In this document: positions 43,050-51,235 of the stretch, in pieces
How the letters are laid out: each line of letters starts with the position of its first letter
Position numbering within the stretch: the stretch's first letter is position 1
Assembly: GCA_913056125.1 (NCBI GenBank)
Contig: CAJXNC010000004.1
Coordinates: 124,001 to 188,000, forward strand
Source of the DNA: an uncultured Altererythrobacter sp.
Lineage (GTDB): Bacteria > Pseudomonadota > Alphaproteobacteria > Sphingomonadales > Sphingomonadaceae
DNA: 64,000 nucleotides
Reading direction: 5' to 3'
Made by a program: the position numbers and the translations under genes
The notes under the pieces: generated by a model
Database searches by the model: none
What the model was told of the DNA's origin: nothing
The model's input: only the letters and a program-made list of their open reading frames with translations

Positions 43050-43838
43050 TCAGGCCCCGGCCAGGGCGGATTGTGTCGTACCATTCCTCACCAGACGGGC
43101 AAAATCGTCACCCGACCGCAGGATGATTTCGCCCGGAACAAGGTCGAGGACGATCATGTCACCGCGTACGGCATAATTTACCGGTCCTTCGGTACCATCC
43201 TCATCCTTCACCAATATTGCAGGCATGGGCGCGCCCACCGGCCAGGCGAGGAAGGTGGCATCGCCATTGTCATAGACCTGCTCTGGCAGCAGCGCGCGCT
43301 CTCCTTCGGCAGCCCAGGCGAAGTTGAGCCGCGCGGGGTCGAGCACGGCGAGGTCATCGTTGGCGGCGGCCATTTCCATGGGATTGGCGCTTTGGGCACT
43401 TTCGGCCTCTGCTTCCGCCTCGGCGAGCCGGGCCGCTTCTTCCGCTGCCGCCTCATCCTCCGGATAGAGGAAGGTCAGGACATAGAGCGGATCGCGATGG
43501 TTCGGGCTGGCCACCAGGTCGAACAGGTAGACACGGCGATCGGTGACCACCGTCATATTCGTGCTGGCGCGCTCTGACAGGGGCTTCACGAACAGCAGAT
43601 TGGCATTGCGGGCCGGGGTTACCTGCCACTTCTGCGAATCGCCGATGGCGACATTCTGGATCGCCTCGCCTTCGCCGAAGCGGATGGTCGCCTGCACATT
43701 CACGCGGCCTTCGATGCGCACGATGGAGGCGGGATCGTATTCGAGGTCCACCAGGCGCGAATCCTGCGCGGCAAGGCTGCCGGGCAGGGCCATGGTGGCA
43801 AACAGGGCCGCAGCGATAAGGGCGCGGGCGCGGGTCAT
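43050..43838 (-). CDS. virB9: VirB9/TrbG-family core-complex protein
   Basis: 262 residues from ATG 43838; GTG 43844, which overlaps the virB6 stop (GTGA), is an equally placed alternative. Signal peptide ends SLAAQD near residue 24. The N-terminal domain has IVRIEGRVNVQATIRFGEGE and the W-x-V-TP-A-N-LFVKP block. A Glu/Ala-rich helical linker (EDEAAAEEAARLAEAEAEAE) separates it from the C-terminal outer-membrane domain. It forms the outer layer of the T4SS core with VirB10. The lipoprotein partner VirB7 is not seen. Confidence 0.9.
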   Translation of the reverse strand: MTRARALIAAALFATMALPGSLAAQDSRLVDLEYDPASIVRIEGRVNVQATIRFGEGEAIQNVAIGDSQKWQVTPARNANLLFVKPLSERASTNMTVVTDRRVYLFDLVASPNHRDPLYVLTFLYPEDEAAAEEAARLAEAEAEAESAQSANPMEMAAANDDLAVLDPARLNFAWAAEGERALLPEQVYDNGDATFLAWPVGAPMPAILVKDEDGTEGPVNYAVRGDMIVLDLVPGEIILRSGDDFARLVRNGTTQSALAGA

Positions 43839-43840
43839 TG

Positions 43841-45031
43841 TCACAACTTCTCCGTGGAACGATTGGGCGCGGACTTGAAGCGGCTGCCAATGCCGCGTGC
43901 GCGCGAAACAGGTGTCTTGTTGCTCGCTGAGCCTTCCGTAGAGGCCGGGCCGGTCACGATGCGCGTTTCGCGCGAAGTGCCTGCTCCGCCGCCTGCGCCG
44001 GTGTCATTGGCGGCATGCGGTGCGGCTGCGCTGACGCGAATATCGCGCGCCGGGGGCGGGCTGGCCTGCGCGGCGCGGTCACGCGCGGTCGTCTGGGTCA
44101 AAGCGGGCGAGGGTACGCGATCGGGCACATAGGCCGGTGCGGGGGCTTCGCTTCCCCTGTCCGATCCCACCAGCCCGAAGACGCTCCAGCCGCTGACCAT
44201 TGTCGTGGCGACCTTCATGACGATGAACATCAGCGCCAGGTGCACCGTGCCGATCATGAAGAAAGCCATGGCCGGGCGAACGTCGATCTGACCGGGCGTG
44301 GCGAGCAGGGCTGCGAGCACGGGCGTCGACAATTCCAGCATGAGCGATCCGGCCAGCACCGCGAAAAGCGGGGCCAGGGCCATCATGGTTACGCCCTTGA
44401 GCCATCCGACGAAGAGGCCGCGCGTGCCCTTAAACAGCGCCATGACGATGAAGATCGGGCCCAGTGCCATCAGCACGGCAAGTGCGATCTTGCAGGTGGC
44501 GAGAACGCCGACCGTGCCGAGCAGCAGCATGGTGCCGCCCGACCATAACAGGCCCGGCGGCGAGAAGATCGAGGTATTGGCGTCCATCGCATCGCCGCCC
44601 GAAACCTCCATCAAGGAAAACATCAGCACGTCGAGCTTGTCTGCAAAGATTGTGGTGGCCGAGCCATCGGTGCCCATCAAAATGCTGGCGATCCAGTCCG
44701 GGCCGAGCACGGCGAGATTCCAGAAGACGGTCTGGAACAGCACGAAGCTGGTGGTGAAGCTGACTACCGCGACAAGCGTGAACATGCTCGGTGTGAGCGA
44801 GGACAGGCTGATGCGCAGCCGCCCGGTAATGAGGCCGAATCCCAGCAGCGCAATGAACAGCGTCAGGATGACGGTCAGCGAATTGTACAGCGCTCCGCCC
44901 GGCTCGAACAGGCGCCCGAATGCCGCCTGCGCCATCTCGTTGGCGGCGCAGTCCACCGCGCGCAAGGATGCACCGATGCCGGCGCCAACGCCGTCCAGTG
45001 CATTCTGGCAGGTGGCGGGGTTCCAGTTCAC
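43841..45031 (-). CDS. virB6: VirB6/TrbL-family inner-membrane channel protein
   Basis: 396 residues from GTG 45031, whose last bases overlap the virB4 stop (GTGA). It has five or six hydrophobic segments between residues 40 and 290, including NSLTVILTLFIALLGFGLITG and IGTVHLALMFIVMKVATTMV, with a periplasmic loop between segments 2 and 3. The last 110 residues are hydrophilic, rich in Pro, Ala, Thr and Ser, and probably disordered. The family forms the inner-membrane part of the transfer channel. In standard operons virB8 would follow; here virB9 follows directly. Confidence 0.88.
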   Translation of the reverse strand: MNWNPATCQNALDGVGAGIGASLRAVDCAANEMAQAAFGRLFEPGGALYNSLTVILTLFIALLGFGLITGRLRISLSSLTPSMFTLVAVVSFTTSFVLFQTVFWNLAVLGPDWIASILMGTDGSATTIFADKLDVLMFSLMEVSGGDAMDANTSIFSPPGLLWSGGTMLLLGTVGVLATCKIALAVLMALGPIFIVMALFKGTRGLFVGWLKGVTMMALAPLFAVLAGSLMLELSTPVLAALLATPGQIDVRPAMAFFMIGTVHLALMFIVMKVATTMVSGWSVFGLVGSDRGSEAPAPAYVPDRVPSPALTQTTARDRAAQASPPPARDIRVSAAAPHAANDTGAGGGAGTSRETRIVTGPASTEGSASNKTPVSRARGIGSRFKSAPNRSTEKL

Positions 45032-47460
45032 TCGGCGGCCTCCCAGGCGTCGAGATCGCCATTGTCGCCAGAAGCACTGGGCGTGCCCGGCCAGCGGCGA
45101 TTGGTCAGCGCCGGATACCATTGAGCCGGATCGTCACCCACGGCTTCGCGCAGCAGGTCGAGGCGGCGCACCGTGCTTTCGCGGCCCGAGAGGACGGTCA
45201 GCACTTCGGGGGCGTTCGACAGGTCGAGGCGTACCACGACGCTGGCATCGGGCTGGCGCACGAGGAAGCAGCGGCTGTGGGCCGGAAGCGACTTGATCAG
45301 CGAAAGCTCGTGCTCGGTCAGGCCGAAGCCCTCGCAATAATCCTCTGCCCGGGCACGAGCATTGGGCATGAAGATCATCGTCGCCGTCTGCTCGACCAGC
45401 GCTGTCGAGATGCGGCTTTCCAGCGCATCGCGCGCAGACTGCGTGGCGAAGCCGACCAGCGCATTGCGTTTACGCAGTGTCTTGAGCCAGTCGCGGATAC
45501 GGGCGGCGAAGACTTCATCGTCGAGTGCCTTCCAGCCCTCGTCGATCAGGATCATGGTCGGATGGCCGTCCAGCCGTTCATCGATGCGGTGGAACAGATA
45601 CATCATAGTTGGCGTGCGCAGCTTGGGGTTCTCCAGCAGCGCGGTCATGTCGAAGCCCATCACGCGGGTCGAGAGATCGAGCTTGTCCTGTTCGTTGTCG
45701 AACAGCCAGCCGAATTCGCCGTCCTCGATCCAGGCCGAAAGGCGGTCTGCCAGATCGCCCGCTTCTGGGCGACGCGAACCGGAGACCAGTTCCTTGAAGT
45801 GACGCAGGCGGCGCAGTGAAGCGTCATTGGCATAGGCCGCATCGACAGCCGCGGCGATGGTCGCATCTTCTTCCGGTCCCTCGGCCTTGAGCAGAACGGA
45901 GAGCCAGTCGCGCAGGAAGGCGCGGTTGGAAGGAGTGTCCGGCATGGCGAGCGGGTTGAAGCCGGTGCGCTCGCCCGAACGGACGCGGTCATAGGTGCCT
46001 CCAATGCCGCGAATGAACAGCTCGGCGCCGCGATCCTTGTCGAACAGGATCGTGCGGGGACTGAACTTCTGTGCCTGTGCGGCAAGGAAGTTCATCACCA
46101 CGGTCTTGCCCGAGCCAGACGGGCCAATGACCGAGAAATTGCCGAGGTCGCCATTGTGGAAGTTGAAGAAGAACGGTGTCGAGCTGGTCGTCTGCAGCAG
46201 CGTGACCGCATCGCCCCAGTGATTGCCTTCCGCCTGCCCCAGAGCGAAGCCGTGCAGCGAGCCGAAGCTGGCCATGTTCGCGGTGGAGATCATCGCGCGG
46301 CGTACAAGGAAGCTCTCATTGCCGGGGAACTGGCCCCAAAAACCGGGTTCGAGATTGGTGTCCTCGCGCACGGCGATGGCGCCGGTATCGGCGAGAGCTG
46401 CGGCCACGGAAGCGGTCGCATCGTCGAGCCGCTCGAGGTCGCGTTCGCGCACCAGCACGGAAAGATGGTGGTCGCCGAAGGAGACCGAGCCCGCGCCAAG
46501 CTCGTCGCGCGCGGCCATCATGTCGGCCCGTTCGGCTTGCGCTTCCTCGTCGGCGGAGCGCAGGCGGCGCAGGGCAAGGTCGATACGCTCGCGAGCACTC
46601 TGGCGTTCCTGCGGCGCAAAGCTTTCCGAAACGACCATTTCGAAAGGCAGGCGCAGCATGGCATCGAGCAGGCCCGGGCTGGTCGCGTCGGGATAGTCCT
46701 TGAGGCTCAGCATGGAGGCGAAATCGCTGCCGCCTGCGCCGCGCAATTCCATCGCGTCGAGGCCGAAGCTGGCACGGCGATAGGGCAGCATTTCACCGAT
46801 ATCGGTACCGTCTGCCGGGCGGCGCACGGGGCGCATCTCGCCATTGTAGAGCGCGGAGAGCAATTCGAGCAGCTCGTTATTCACCTGCCCGCTGGGGCCG
46901 GTGTAATCGCCGAGCGGCTGCGCTCCGTATTCGCCGAGCGAGGCGGCCAGCGCCTGCAGCGCCGCGCGAAGGGAGCGCATGTCCTTGGGATCGACATCCT
47001 CGGCATCGGTCGCCTTGCCCTTGAACATCTTGGAGAGCCGTTCGCCCCAACCGGCCTTGCCGCGCGCCGGGCGACGGACCAGCGTGACGAACTGGTCGTT
47101 CACGAAGAGCGAGCCGGAGGAGAGCTTCTCGCGCCAGCGGGCATCGATATGCGCCGAAAGCGGATCGTCGAAGCTGGCGTCCAGCTCAACCGCGACACGG
47201 CGGCGGATGACGTGATGATAGAGCACGAAGCGCGCATCGAGGTTCGAGCGCAACATGACCTCGCGCGTTGCCGCATGGGCATTGAGCGCGTCGGTATCCT
47301 CGGTCTCGAACAAAAGTCCGGGTACCTGCAGTGCGCCCATCAGCGAACCGTCGCGCAGCAGCAGTGTTTGCCCGTCGACCAGCTGCGCATAGGGCAGGCG
47401 CTGGCCGGCATGCGCTTCCTTGGCGCTCCATGCTGCGGCTCCGAGCCATTTGGGTTTCAT
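45028..47460 (-). CDS. virB4: VirB4-family T4SS ATPase
   Basis: 810 residues from ATG 47460, with GGGAG 6 bases upstream. The CagE/TrbE/VirB domain fills the N-terminal half. The Walker A motif GPSGSGKT is near residue 445-453 and the Walker B motif MILIDEGWK near 635. A later block SRCFLVRQPDAS...LDLSNAPEVLTVLSGRE is the VirB4 C-terminal signature. It energises substrate transfer and pilin extraction. The stop overlaps the virB6 start; virB3 is 45 bases upstream. Confidence 0.93.
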   Translation of the reverse strand: MKPKWLGAAAWSAKEAHAGQRLPYAQLVDGQTLLLRDGSLMGALQVPGLLFETEDTDALNAHAATREVMLRSNLDARFVLYHHVIRRRVAVELDASFDDPLSAHIDARWREKLSSGSLFVNDQFVTLVRRPARGKAGWGERLSKMFKGKATDAEDVDPKDMRSLRAALQALAASLGEYGAQPLGDYTGPSGQVNNELLELLSALYNGEMRPVRRPADGTDIGEMLPYRRASFGLDAMELRGAGGSDFASMLSLKDYPDATSPGLLDAMLRLPFEMVVSESFAPQERQSARERIDLALRRLRSADEEAQAERADMMAARDELGAGSVSFGDHHLSVLVRERDLERLDDATASVAAALADTGAIAVREDTNLEPGFWGQFPGNESFLVRRAMISTANMASFGSLHGFALGQAEGNHWGDAVTLLQTTSSTPFFFNFHNGDLGNFSVIGPSGSGKTVVMNFLAAQAQKFSPRTILFDKDRGAELFIRGIGGTYDRVRSGERTGFNPLAMPDTPSNRAFLRDWLSVLLKAEGPEEDATIAAAVDAAYANDASLRRLRHFKELVSGSRRPEAGDLADRLSAWIEDGEFGWLFDNEQDKLDLSTRVMGFDMTALLENPKLRTPTMMYLFHRIDERLDGHPTMILIDEGWKALDDEVFAARIRDWLKTLRKRNALVGFATQSARDALESRISTALVEQTATMIFMPNARARAEDYCEGFGLTEHELSLIKSLPAHSRCFLVRQPDASVVVRLDLSNAPEVLTVLSGRESTVRRLDLLREAVGDDPAQWYPALTNRRWPGTPSASGDNGDLDAWEAAE

Positions 47461-47505
47461 CACATACTCCCTGCTGTCTTGCGGCAGCGGTTCAATTCCA
47501 GCGCG

Positions 47506-47787
47506 CTAGGCCGAATAGCTGTTGCAGCCCCAGCGCTTGTAGTTGCGGACGCGCGGGCACTTGCTGACCTTGGTGATCCACAGGTCGAAGATGCGCGGTT
47601 CGCGCAGGCAGGCGAAATAGCCGATTCCGTGCATGATGAACGGGATCGGGATGATCCAGAAGCTCTTGAGGATCAGGAATGCCTCGGTCGTCACCAGCGC
47701 ATTGATGACGAAGTAGTTGAACGTCACACCCATGAACATCTGGGGCCTGGTGAGCGCGCGGTGGACTGGATGGCGGGTCAATTGCAT
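47506..47787 (-). CDS. virB3: VirB3-family inner-membrane protein
   Basis: 93 residues. It begins RHPVHRALTRPQMFMGVTFNYFVINALVTTEAF, the classic VirB3 pattern, with two membrane segments (about 18-38 and 40-58) and a conserved C-terminal ACLREPRIFDLW. It works with VirB4 at the inner membrane and in many systems is fused to it. Lies 10 bases after virB2. Confidence 0.9.
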   Translation of the reverse strand: MQLTRHPVHRALTRPQMFMGVTFNYFVINALVTTEAFLILKSFWIIPIPFIMHGIGYFACLREPRIFDLWITKVSKCPRVRNYKRWGCNSYSA

Positions 47788-47797
47788 GATGGTCTGG

Positions 47798-48094
47798 TCA
47801 GCCTACCGCTGCGGCGCCCTGGATGCCGGCAACGATCGATGCAGCACCGAAAATGATGAAGCAGCCGAGGATCACGGTTGCACCGAAACGCCAGTTCATC
47901 CGGCCGGTGAGCATCATGAAGCCGACGGCGGCCACAGCCATCACGGCAACGGCTGTGGCAACGCTGCCCAGCAGCGTACCCTGCATCCACATCAGCGCGG
48001 CATTGATCGGGCCGGCTCCTGCAGGGTCCTGCGCATGGGCGGCGGCAGGCGCGAAAAGCAGAGAAAGGGCAGTCAAACGGGCGAGCGATTTCAT
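47798..48094 (-). CDS. virB2: VirB2-family major pilin
   Basis: 98 residues. Signal peptide about 1-21 (PAAAHAQ). The mature pilin of about 75 residues has two hydrophobic helices (LLGSVATAVAVMAVAAVGFMML and FGATVILGCFIIFGAASIVAGI) separated by the positive loop TGRMNWR, as in VirB2/TrbC pilins. Its start overlaps the virB1 stop (ATGA). Confidence 0.9.
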   Translation of the reverse strand: MKSLARLTALSLLFAPAAAHAQDPAGAGPINAALMWMQGTLLGSVATAVAVMAVAAVGFMMLTGRMNWRFGATVILGCFIIFGAASIVAGIQGAAAVG

Positions 48095-48726
48095 TGTACT
48101 TCTGAACTCCGGGAATGATCGGACAGGCGGCCCATGATGGAGGACACATAGACCTGAGTCTCGCGAATTCTGGGGATGCCGCCGGCACGCTGAACGCGGG
48201 CTGGACCGGCATTATAGGCGGCGAGCGCCTTTTCGAGGTCGCCATCGAATCGGTCGAGCTGCTCGCGCAGGTAACGTGCGCCGCCTTCGAGATTGGCAAT
48301 GGGATCGTCAGGGTCGACGCCGAGGTCGCGCGCCGTGCCCGGCATGAGCTGGGCGAGACCGCGTGCACCCACGGGGGAGACAGCATTGGCCCGCCAGCGG
48401 CTTTCCTGCCACACGACGGCTTCGATCAGCGCCGGGCTGAGGTCGTAGCGGGCAGACAATTGCGCCACGACCGGGGCATATATTGCGGGGATGCCGCGAG
48501 CATGGCTGGCCGTGTCGGCTACTATGCTGTCTGGAACGGCCTGGACGTCCTGTGGAACTTCTTCCAGCGCCACCACAGGAGCAAGCGGAGCCCGCCTCGC
48601 TTGCGGACCGGCGACCCACTGTACTTCGCCTGCTGCTCCGATTTCGAGCACGTCGGCATGCGCCGGCAATGCAAACAGCAAAGCCGGTGCTGTCAGAGCA
48701 GCGCAAAGGGCGCGGTGCAGAATCAC
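48091..48726 (-). CDS. virB1: VirB1-like lytic transglycosylase
   Basis: 211 residues. Signal peptide ends PAHAD near residue 24. A linker of about 60 residues precedes the SLT goose-lysozyme fold: Glu108 in VVWQESRWRANAVSPVGARGLAQLMPGTA is the catalytic acid, followed by NLEGGARYLREQL and ALAAYNAGPARV. It opens the peptidoglycan for the T4SS. First gene of the virB operon. Confidence 0.9.
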   Translation of the reverse strand: MILHRALCAALTAPALLFALPAHADVLEIGAAGEVQWVAGPQARRAPLAPVVALEEVPQDVQAVPDSIVADTASHARGIPAIYAPVVAQLSARYDLSPALIEAVVWQESRWRANAVSPVGARGLAQLMPGTARDLGVDPDDPIANLEGGARYLREQLDRFDGDLEKALAAYNAGPARVQRAGGIPRIRETQVYVSSIMGRLSDHSRSSEVQ

Positions 48727-48797
48727 TATTTCAAGGCCTCCACGTCGGCCCTTTGCTTACAACAAATGACAACGTGGTGACAGTGCGGCAACCAAAA
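48727..48797. promoter_or_regulatory. Upstream region of the virB operon
   Basis: About 70 bases between the virB1 start and the terminator of the TPR gene. This must hold the virB promoter unless the operon is read through. The stretch is AT-richer (TTGCTTACAACAAATGACAACG on the plus strand), but I could not place convincing -35 and -10 elements. Confidence 0.3.
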
Positions 48798-48828
48798 GGG
48801 GTCCGGCAGTATGAGGCTGCCGGACCCC
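48798..48828 (-). terminator. Intrinsic terminator of the TPR-protein gene
   Basis: GGGGTCCGGCAG, loop of seven, CTGCCGGACCCC: a perfect 12-base stem. On the minus strand it is followed by TTTTGG. It lies about 60 bases after the TPR gene stop and insulates the virB operon downstream on the same strand. Confidence 0.75.
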
Positions 48829-48889
48829 CGCGAGTTGCGACCCGCAAGGTTCAAGGGGTCGCGAGGTAGGTCGTCGTCGTATCAGGCCA

Positions 48890-49264
48890 TCAATTCATGG
48901 CCAGGCGTGCATTTTCCAGATTGCGCAGGGCAAGGCGCGCGGCATGACGGGAATCGACCCAGCTGCCATCGGCCAGTTCGAGCCGGTAGCGCACATCGCT
49001 CTCGATAGCGCTGCGATAGGACTCCTCTGCGCGTGCTACATCGCCCATTTCTGCATAGGCGCTGCCAAGATTGATGAGCACGGCCGGATCGCCCGGGTTC
49101 TGCGCGCGCATAGCCTCGAGGGCGCGAATGGCTTCGGCGGCCTGTCCGCCGCTCAATTCTTCATAAGCGACCTGGACGCTTTCGTTCGCCTCGGAGGTGC
49201 CTGCCGTCACGACCGCACCGGTCTGTGCGAAAAGCAATGCTCCTGTCAGCATGACTCCCAACAT
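48890..49264 (-). CDS. Exported TPR-repeat protein
   Basis: 124 residues from ATG 49264 (AAGGAGA 7 bases upstream). A short hydrophobic N-terminus (MLTGALLFAQTGAVVTAG) acts as signal. About two tetratricopeptide repeats follow: AYEELSGGQAAEAIRALEAMRAQNP and AVLINLGSAYAEMGDVARAEESYRSAIES. The tail DGSWVDSRHAARLALRNLE is shared by small Sphingomonad TPR proteins. Partner unknown. A PHO-box-like repeat lies 54 bases upstream. Confidence 0.75.
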   Translation of the reverse strand: MLGVMLTGALLFAQTGAVVTAGTSEANESVQVAYEELSGGQAAEAIRALEAMRAQNPGDPAVLINLGSAYAEMGDVARAEESYRSAIESDVRYRLELADGSWVDSRHAARLALRNLENARLAMN

Positions 49265-49317
49265 TATGGTTCTCCTTATCTGTTGTTGGGACGCTAATTG
49301 CCGCCCGAAACGGCAAA

Positions 49318-49335
49318 CTGCAACAAAACTGTAAT
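49318..49335. promoter_or_regulatory. PHO-box-like direct repeat
   Basis: CTGCAAC-AAAA-CTGTAAT: two 7-base repeats 11 bases apart, matching the E. coli PHO-box consensus at 14 of 18 positions. It is 54 bases before the TPR gene start (minus) and about 200 bases before the lipoprotein gene (plus); the strand sense fits the plus-strand gene. Confidence 0.35.
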
Positions 49336-49400
49336 AGTGTCACAAATCTGAAATAGAGAGCCGGGCAGCGGCCAATATCGATTTGATCCAGCCTATTTCG

Positions 49401-49455
49401 GTCACAGCCTGTGGATACTGCCAGAGAACCGTCACACAGACCGCAAAGTGTCACA
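49401..49455 (+). promoter_or_regulatory. Cluster of GTCACA hexamers upstream of the beta-helix lipoprotein gene
   Basis: GTCACA begins at 49401, 49431 and 49450, with another at 49339, all on the coding strand of the lipoprotein gene. The OmpR-type regulator at 54180-54854 has two GTCACAT repeats in front of itself in the same sense. Spacing here (30 and 19 bases) is irregular, so binding by that regulator is only suggested. Confidence 0.35.
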
Positions 49456-49541
49456 ACTCGGTCCTAGTTCGCGATTCGCGACGACGTTTTCGCAACATCA
49501 TCTGATTCTCAATTCTCGGTTTTATGAGGGGACCGTTCGCT

Positions 49542-51125
49542 GTGACTCACCTTTCTCGCTCACTCATTCTCGGCACAAGCATCCTCGCTCTCGCCGCGTG
49601 CGGTCCTGAGGACCTTGGCTCGCCCGGCGCCAATGGCGACATCAACATCGGCGATATCGACAACAGCGTCGATAACTCCGTTACCAATCCGACTCCGACT
49701 CCGACCCCGACTGCTACGGGCGGCACCGTTACCCCGGCTGCCGGTTGCCCGACCGTCGGCGCGGACCCGCTGATCAACAGCGGTACGATCACAGGTCCGG
49801 AAGGGACCTGGCGCGTTTGCACGCTGCCGTCCGTATTCACCGAAGATGCCAACCTGGTTCAGGTCCCCGGCCTGCTCTACGCCATGAACGGCCGCGTCGA
49901 CGTCGGCACGGACGATGGCCCCACCGACGATGCCAGCGACGGCATCACCGGCAACACTGTCGAACTGACGATCCAGCCTGGTGTCATCATCTACGGCGCC
50001 ACCGGTCGCTCCTACATGGTCGTCCAGCGCGGCAGCACGATCGACGCGGTCGGCACTTCGACCCGTCCGATCATCTTCACCAGCCAGGACAACGTCTTCG
50101 GCCTGACCAACAACACCTCGTCGATGCAGTGGGGCGGTCTCGTCCTGCTCGGCCGCGCTCCGGTTTCGGATTGCGACCCGGGCAAGACGACCGACACCTT
50201 CCCGGTTCCGGATGCCAACCTCATCGCCTGTTCGCAGGAACTGGAAGGCGCCCTGAACCCGCCAAGCTTCGGCGGTGCGACGCCTGACGACGACTCGGGT
50301 GACCTGGCCTTCGTCCAGATCCGCTACTCCGGCTTTACGCTGAACTCGGGTTCCGAACTGCAGTCGCTGACCACTGGCGGCCTCGGCAACGCCACCCGCA
50401 TCAGCTACATCCAGTCGTTCAACAGCTCGGACGACGGCGTCGAACTGTTCGGTGGTGAGCCGAAGCTCGATCACTTCATCGTCGTTGGTGCGGAAGACGA
50501 CTCCTTCGACATCGATACGGGCGCCAAGGCCGACATTCAGTACGGTGTCGTCGTGCAGCGTGCCGGTTCGGGCGACAATGCCCTTGAACTCGACTCCGAG
50601 GACAAGGATTTCGACGTTAACGCCCTGCCGCGTACCAACGCCCAGTTCACCAACTTCACCTTCATCGCTCAGGGCAGCGGTTCGCAGGCAATCCGCGTTC
50701 GCGGTGATGCCGACCTGAACATGTCCAACGGCATTGTCGTGAAGCCGGGTGCACCTTGCCTCCGCATCAACGAAGAAGGCCTGAGCACTAACGGTCTCGA
50801 CGACCAGGGTGCGCCGGCGTTCAACTCGATGATCTTCGATTGTGACACCACTTCGGACAGCGGGCAGAACGACATCAACCCGTTCCTGGGCGCCGGCAAC
50901 TCCTTCCAGTCGACCAGCCTGACGACCCTGTTCGTCAACTCGGCGACCGAAGATGCCTACACTCCGGTGTTCGATGCAACGGGCCTGTCGACCTTCTTCG
51001 CGGCTTCGACCTTCGTCGGTGCGGCATCGTCGAGCGACACCTGGTACGCTGGTTGGACCTGTGACTCGCCGACCGTGAGCTTCGGCACGGGTCAATCGTG
51101 CCTTGCACTGCCGGTGTTCAACTAA
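49542..51125 (+). CDS. Exported lipoprotein with parallel-beta-helix features, partner of TonB receptor
   Basis: 527 residues from GTG 49542, preceded by GAGGGGA at a spacing like that of the next gene; ATG 49524 is an in-frame alternative without a ribosome site. The lipobox is LAAC. A Pro-Thr-rich linker precedes repeats such as VELTIQPGVIIYG, RSYMVVQRGSTIDAVGTSTRPIIFTSQ, QWGGLVLLGRAPVSDC and ISYIQSFNSSDDGVELFGG. I recall this family beside TonB or SusC-type receptors in Bacteroidetes and Sphingomonads. Codons are strongly biased to C-ending forms, as in highly expressed genes. A surface or periplasmic capture role for the receptor next door is inferred. Confidence 0.75.
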   Translation: MTHLSRSLILGTSILALAACGPEDLGSPGANGDINIGDIDNSVDNSVTNPTPTPTPTATGGTVTPAAGCPTVGADPLINSGTITGPEGTWRVCTLPSVFTEDANLVQVPGLLYAMNGRVDVGTDDGPTDDASDGITGNTVELTIQPGVIIYGATGRSYMVVQRGSTIDAVGTSTRPIIFTSQDNVFGLTNNTSSMQWGGLVLLGRAPVSDCDPGKTTDTFPVPDANLIACSQELEGALNPPSFGGATPDDDSGDLAFVQIRYSGFTLNSGSELQSLTTGGLGNATRISYIQSFNSSDDGVELFGGEPKLDHFIVVGAEDDSFDIDTGAKADIQYGVVVQRAGSGDNALELDSEDKDFDVNALPRTNAQFTNFTFIAQGSGSQAIRVRGDADLNMSNGIVVKPGAPCLRINEEGLSTNGLDDQGAPAFNSMIFDCDTTSDSGQNDINPFLGAGNSFQSTSLTTLFVNSATEDAYTPVFDATGLSTFFAASTFVGAASSSDTWYAGWTCDSPTVSFGTGQSCLALPVFN

Positions 51126-51138
51126 GCTGGCCAATGAC

Positions 51139-51173
51139 GGGGGGAGGGGCTCGCCTGTCGAGCACCTCCCCCC
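51139..51173 (+). terminator. Long hairpin between lipoprotein and TonB-receptor genes
   Basis: A 15-base left arm at 51139-51153 (GGGGGGAGGGGCTCG), loop of five, and right arm at 51159-51173, with 14 of 15 positions paired. No T-run follows (TTCGCCTC). It may partly terminate transcription or protect the upstream mRNA, giving more lipoprotein than receptor. Confidence 0.6.
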
Positions 51174-51235
51174 TTCGCCTCGGGCGCAAGCCCATTTGAA
51201 ATTCTAGGGCCTTAAGTATGAGGGGGTCTTCTATC

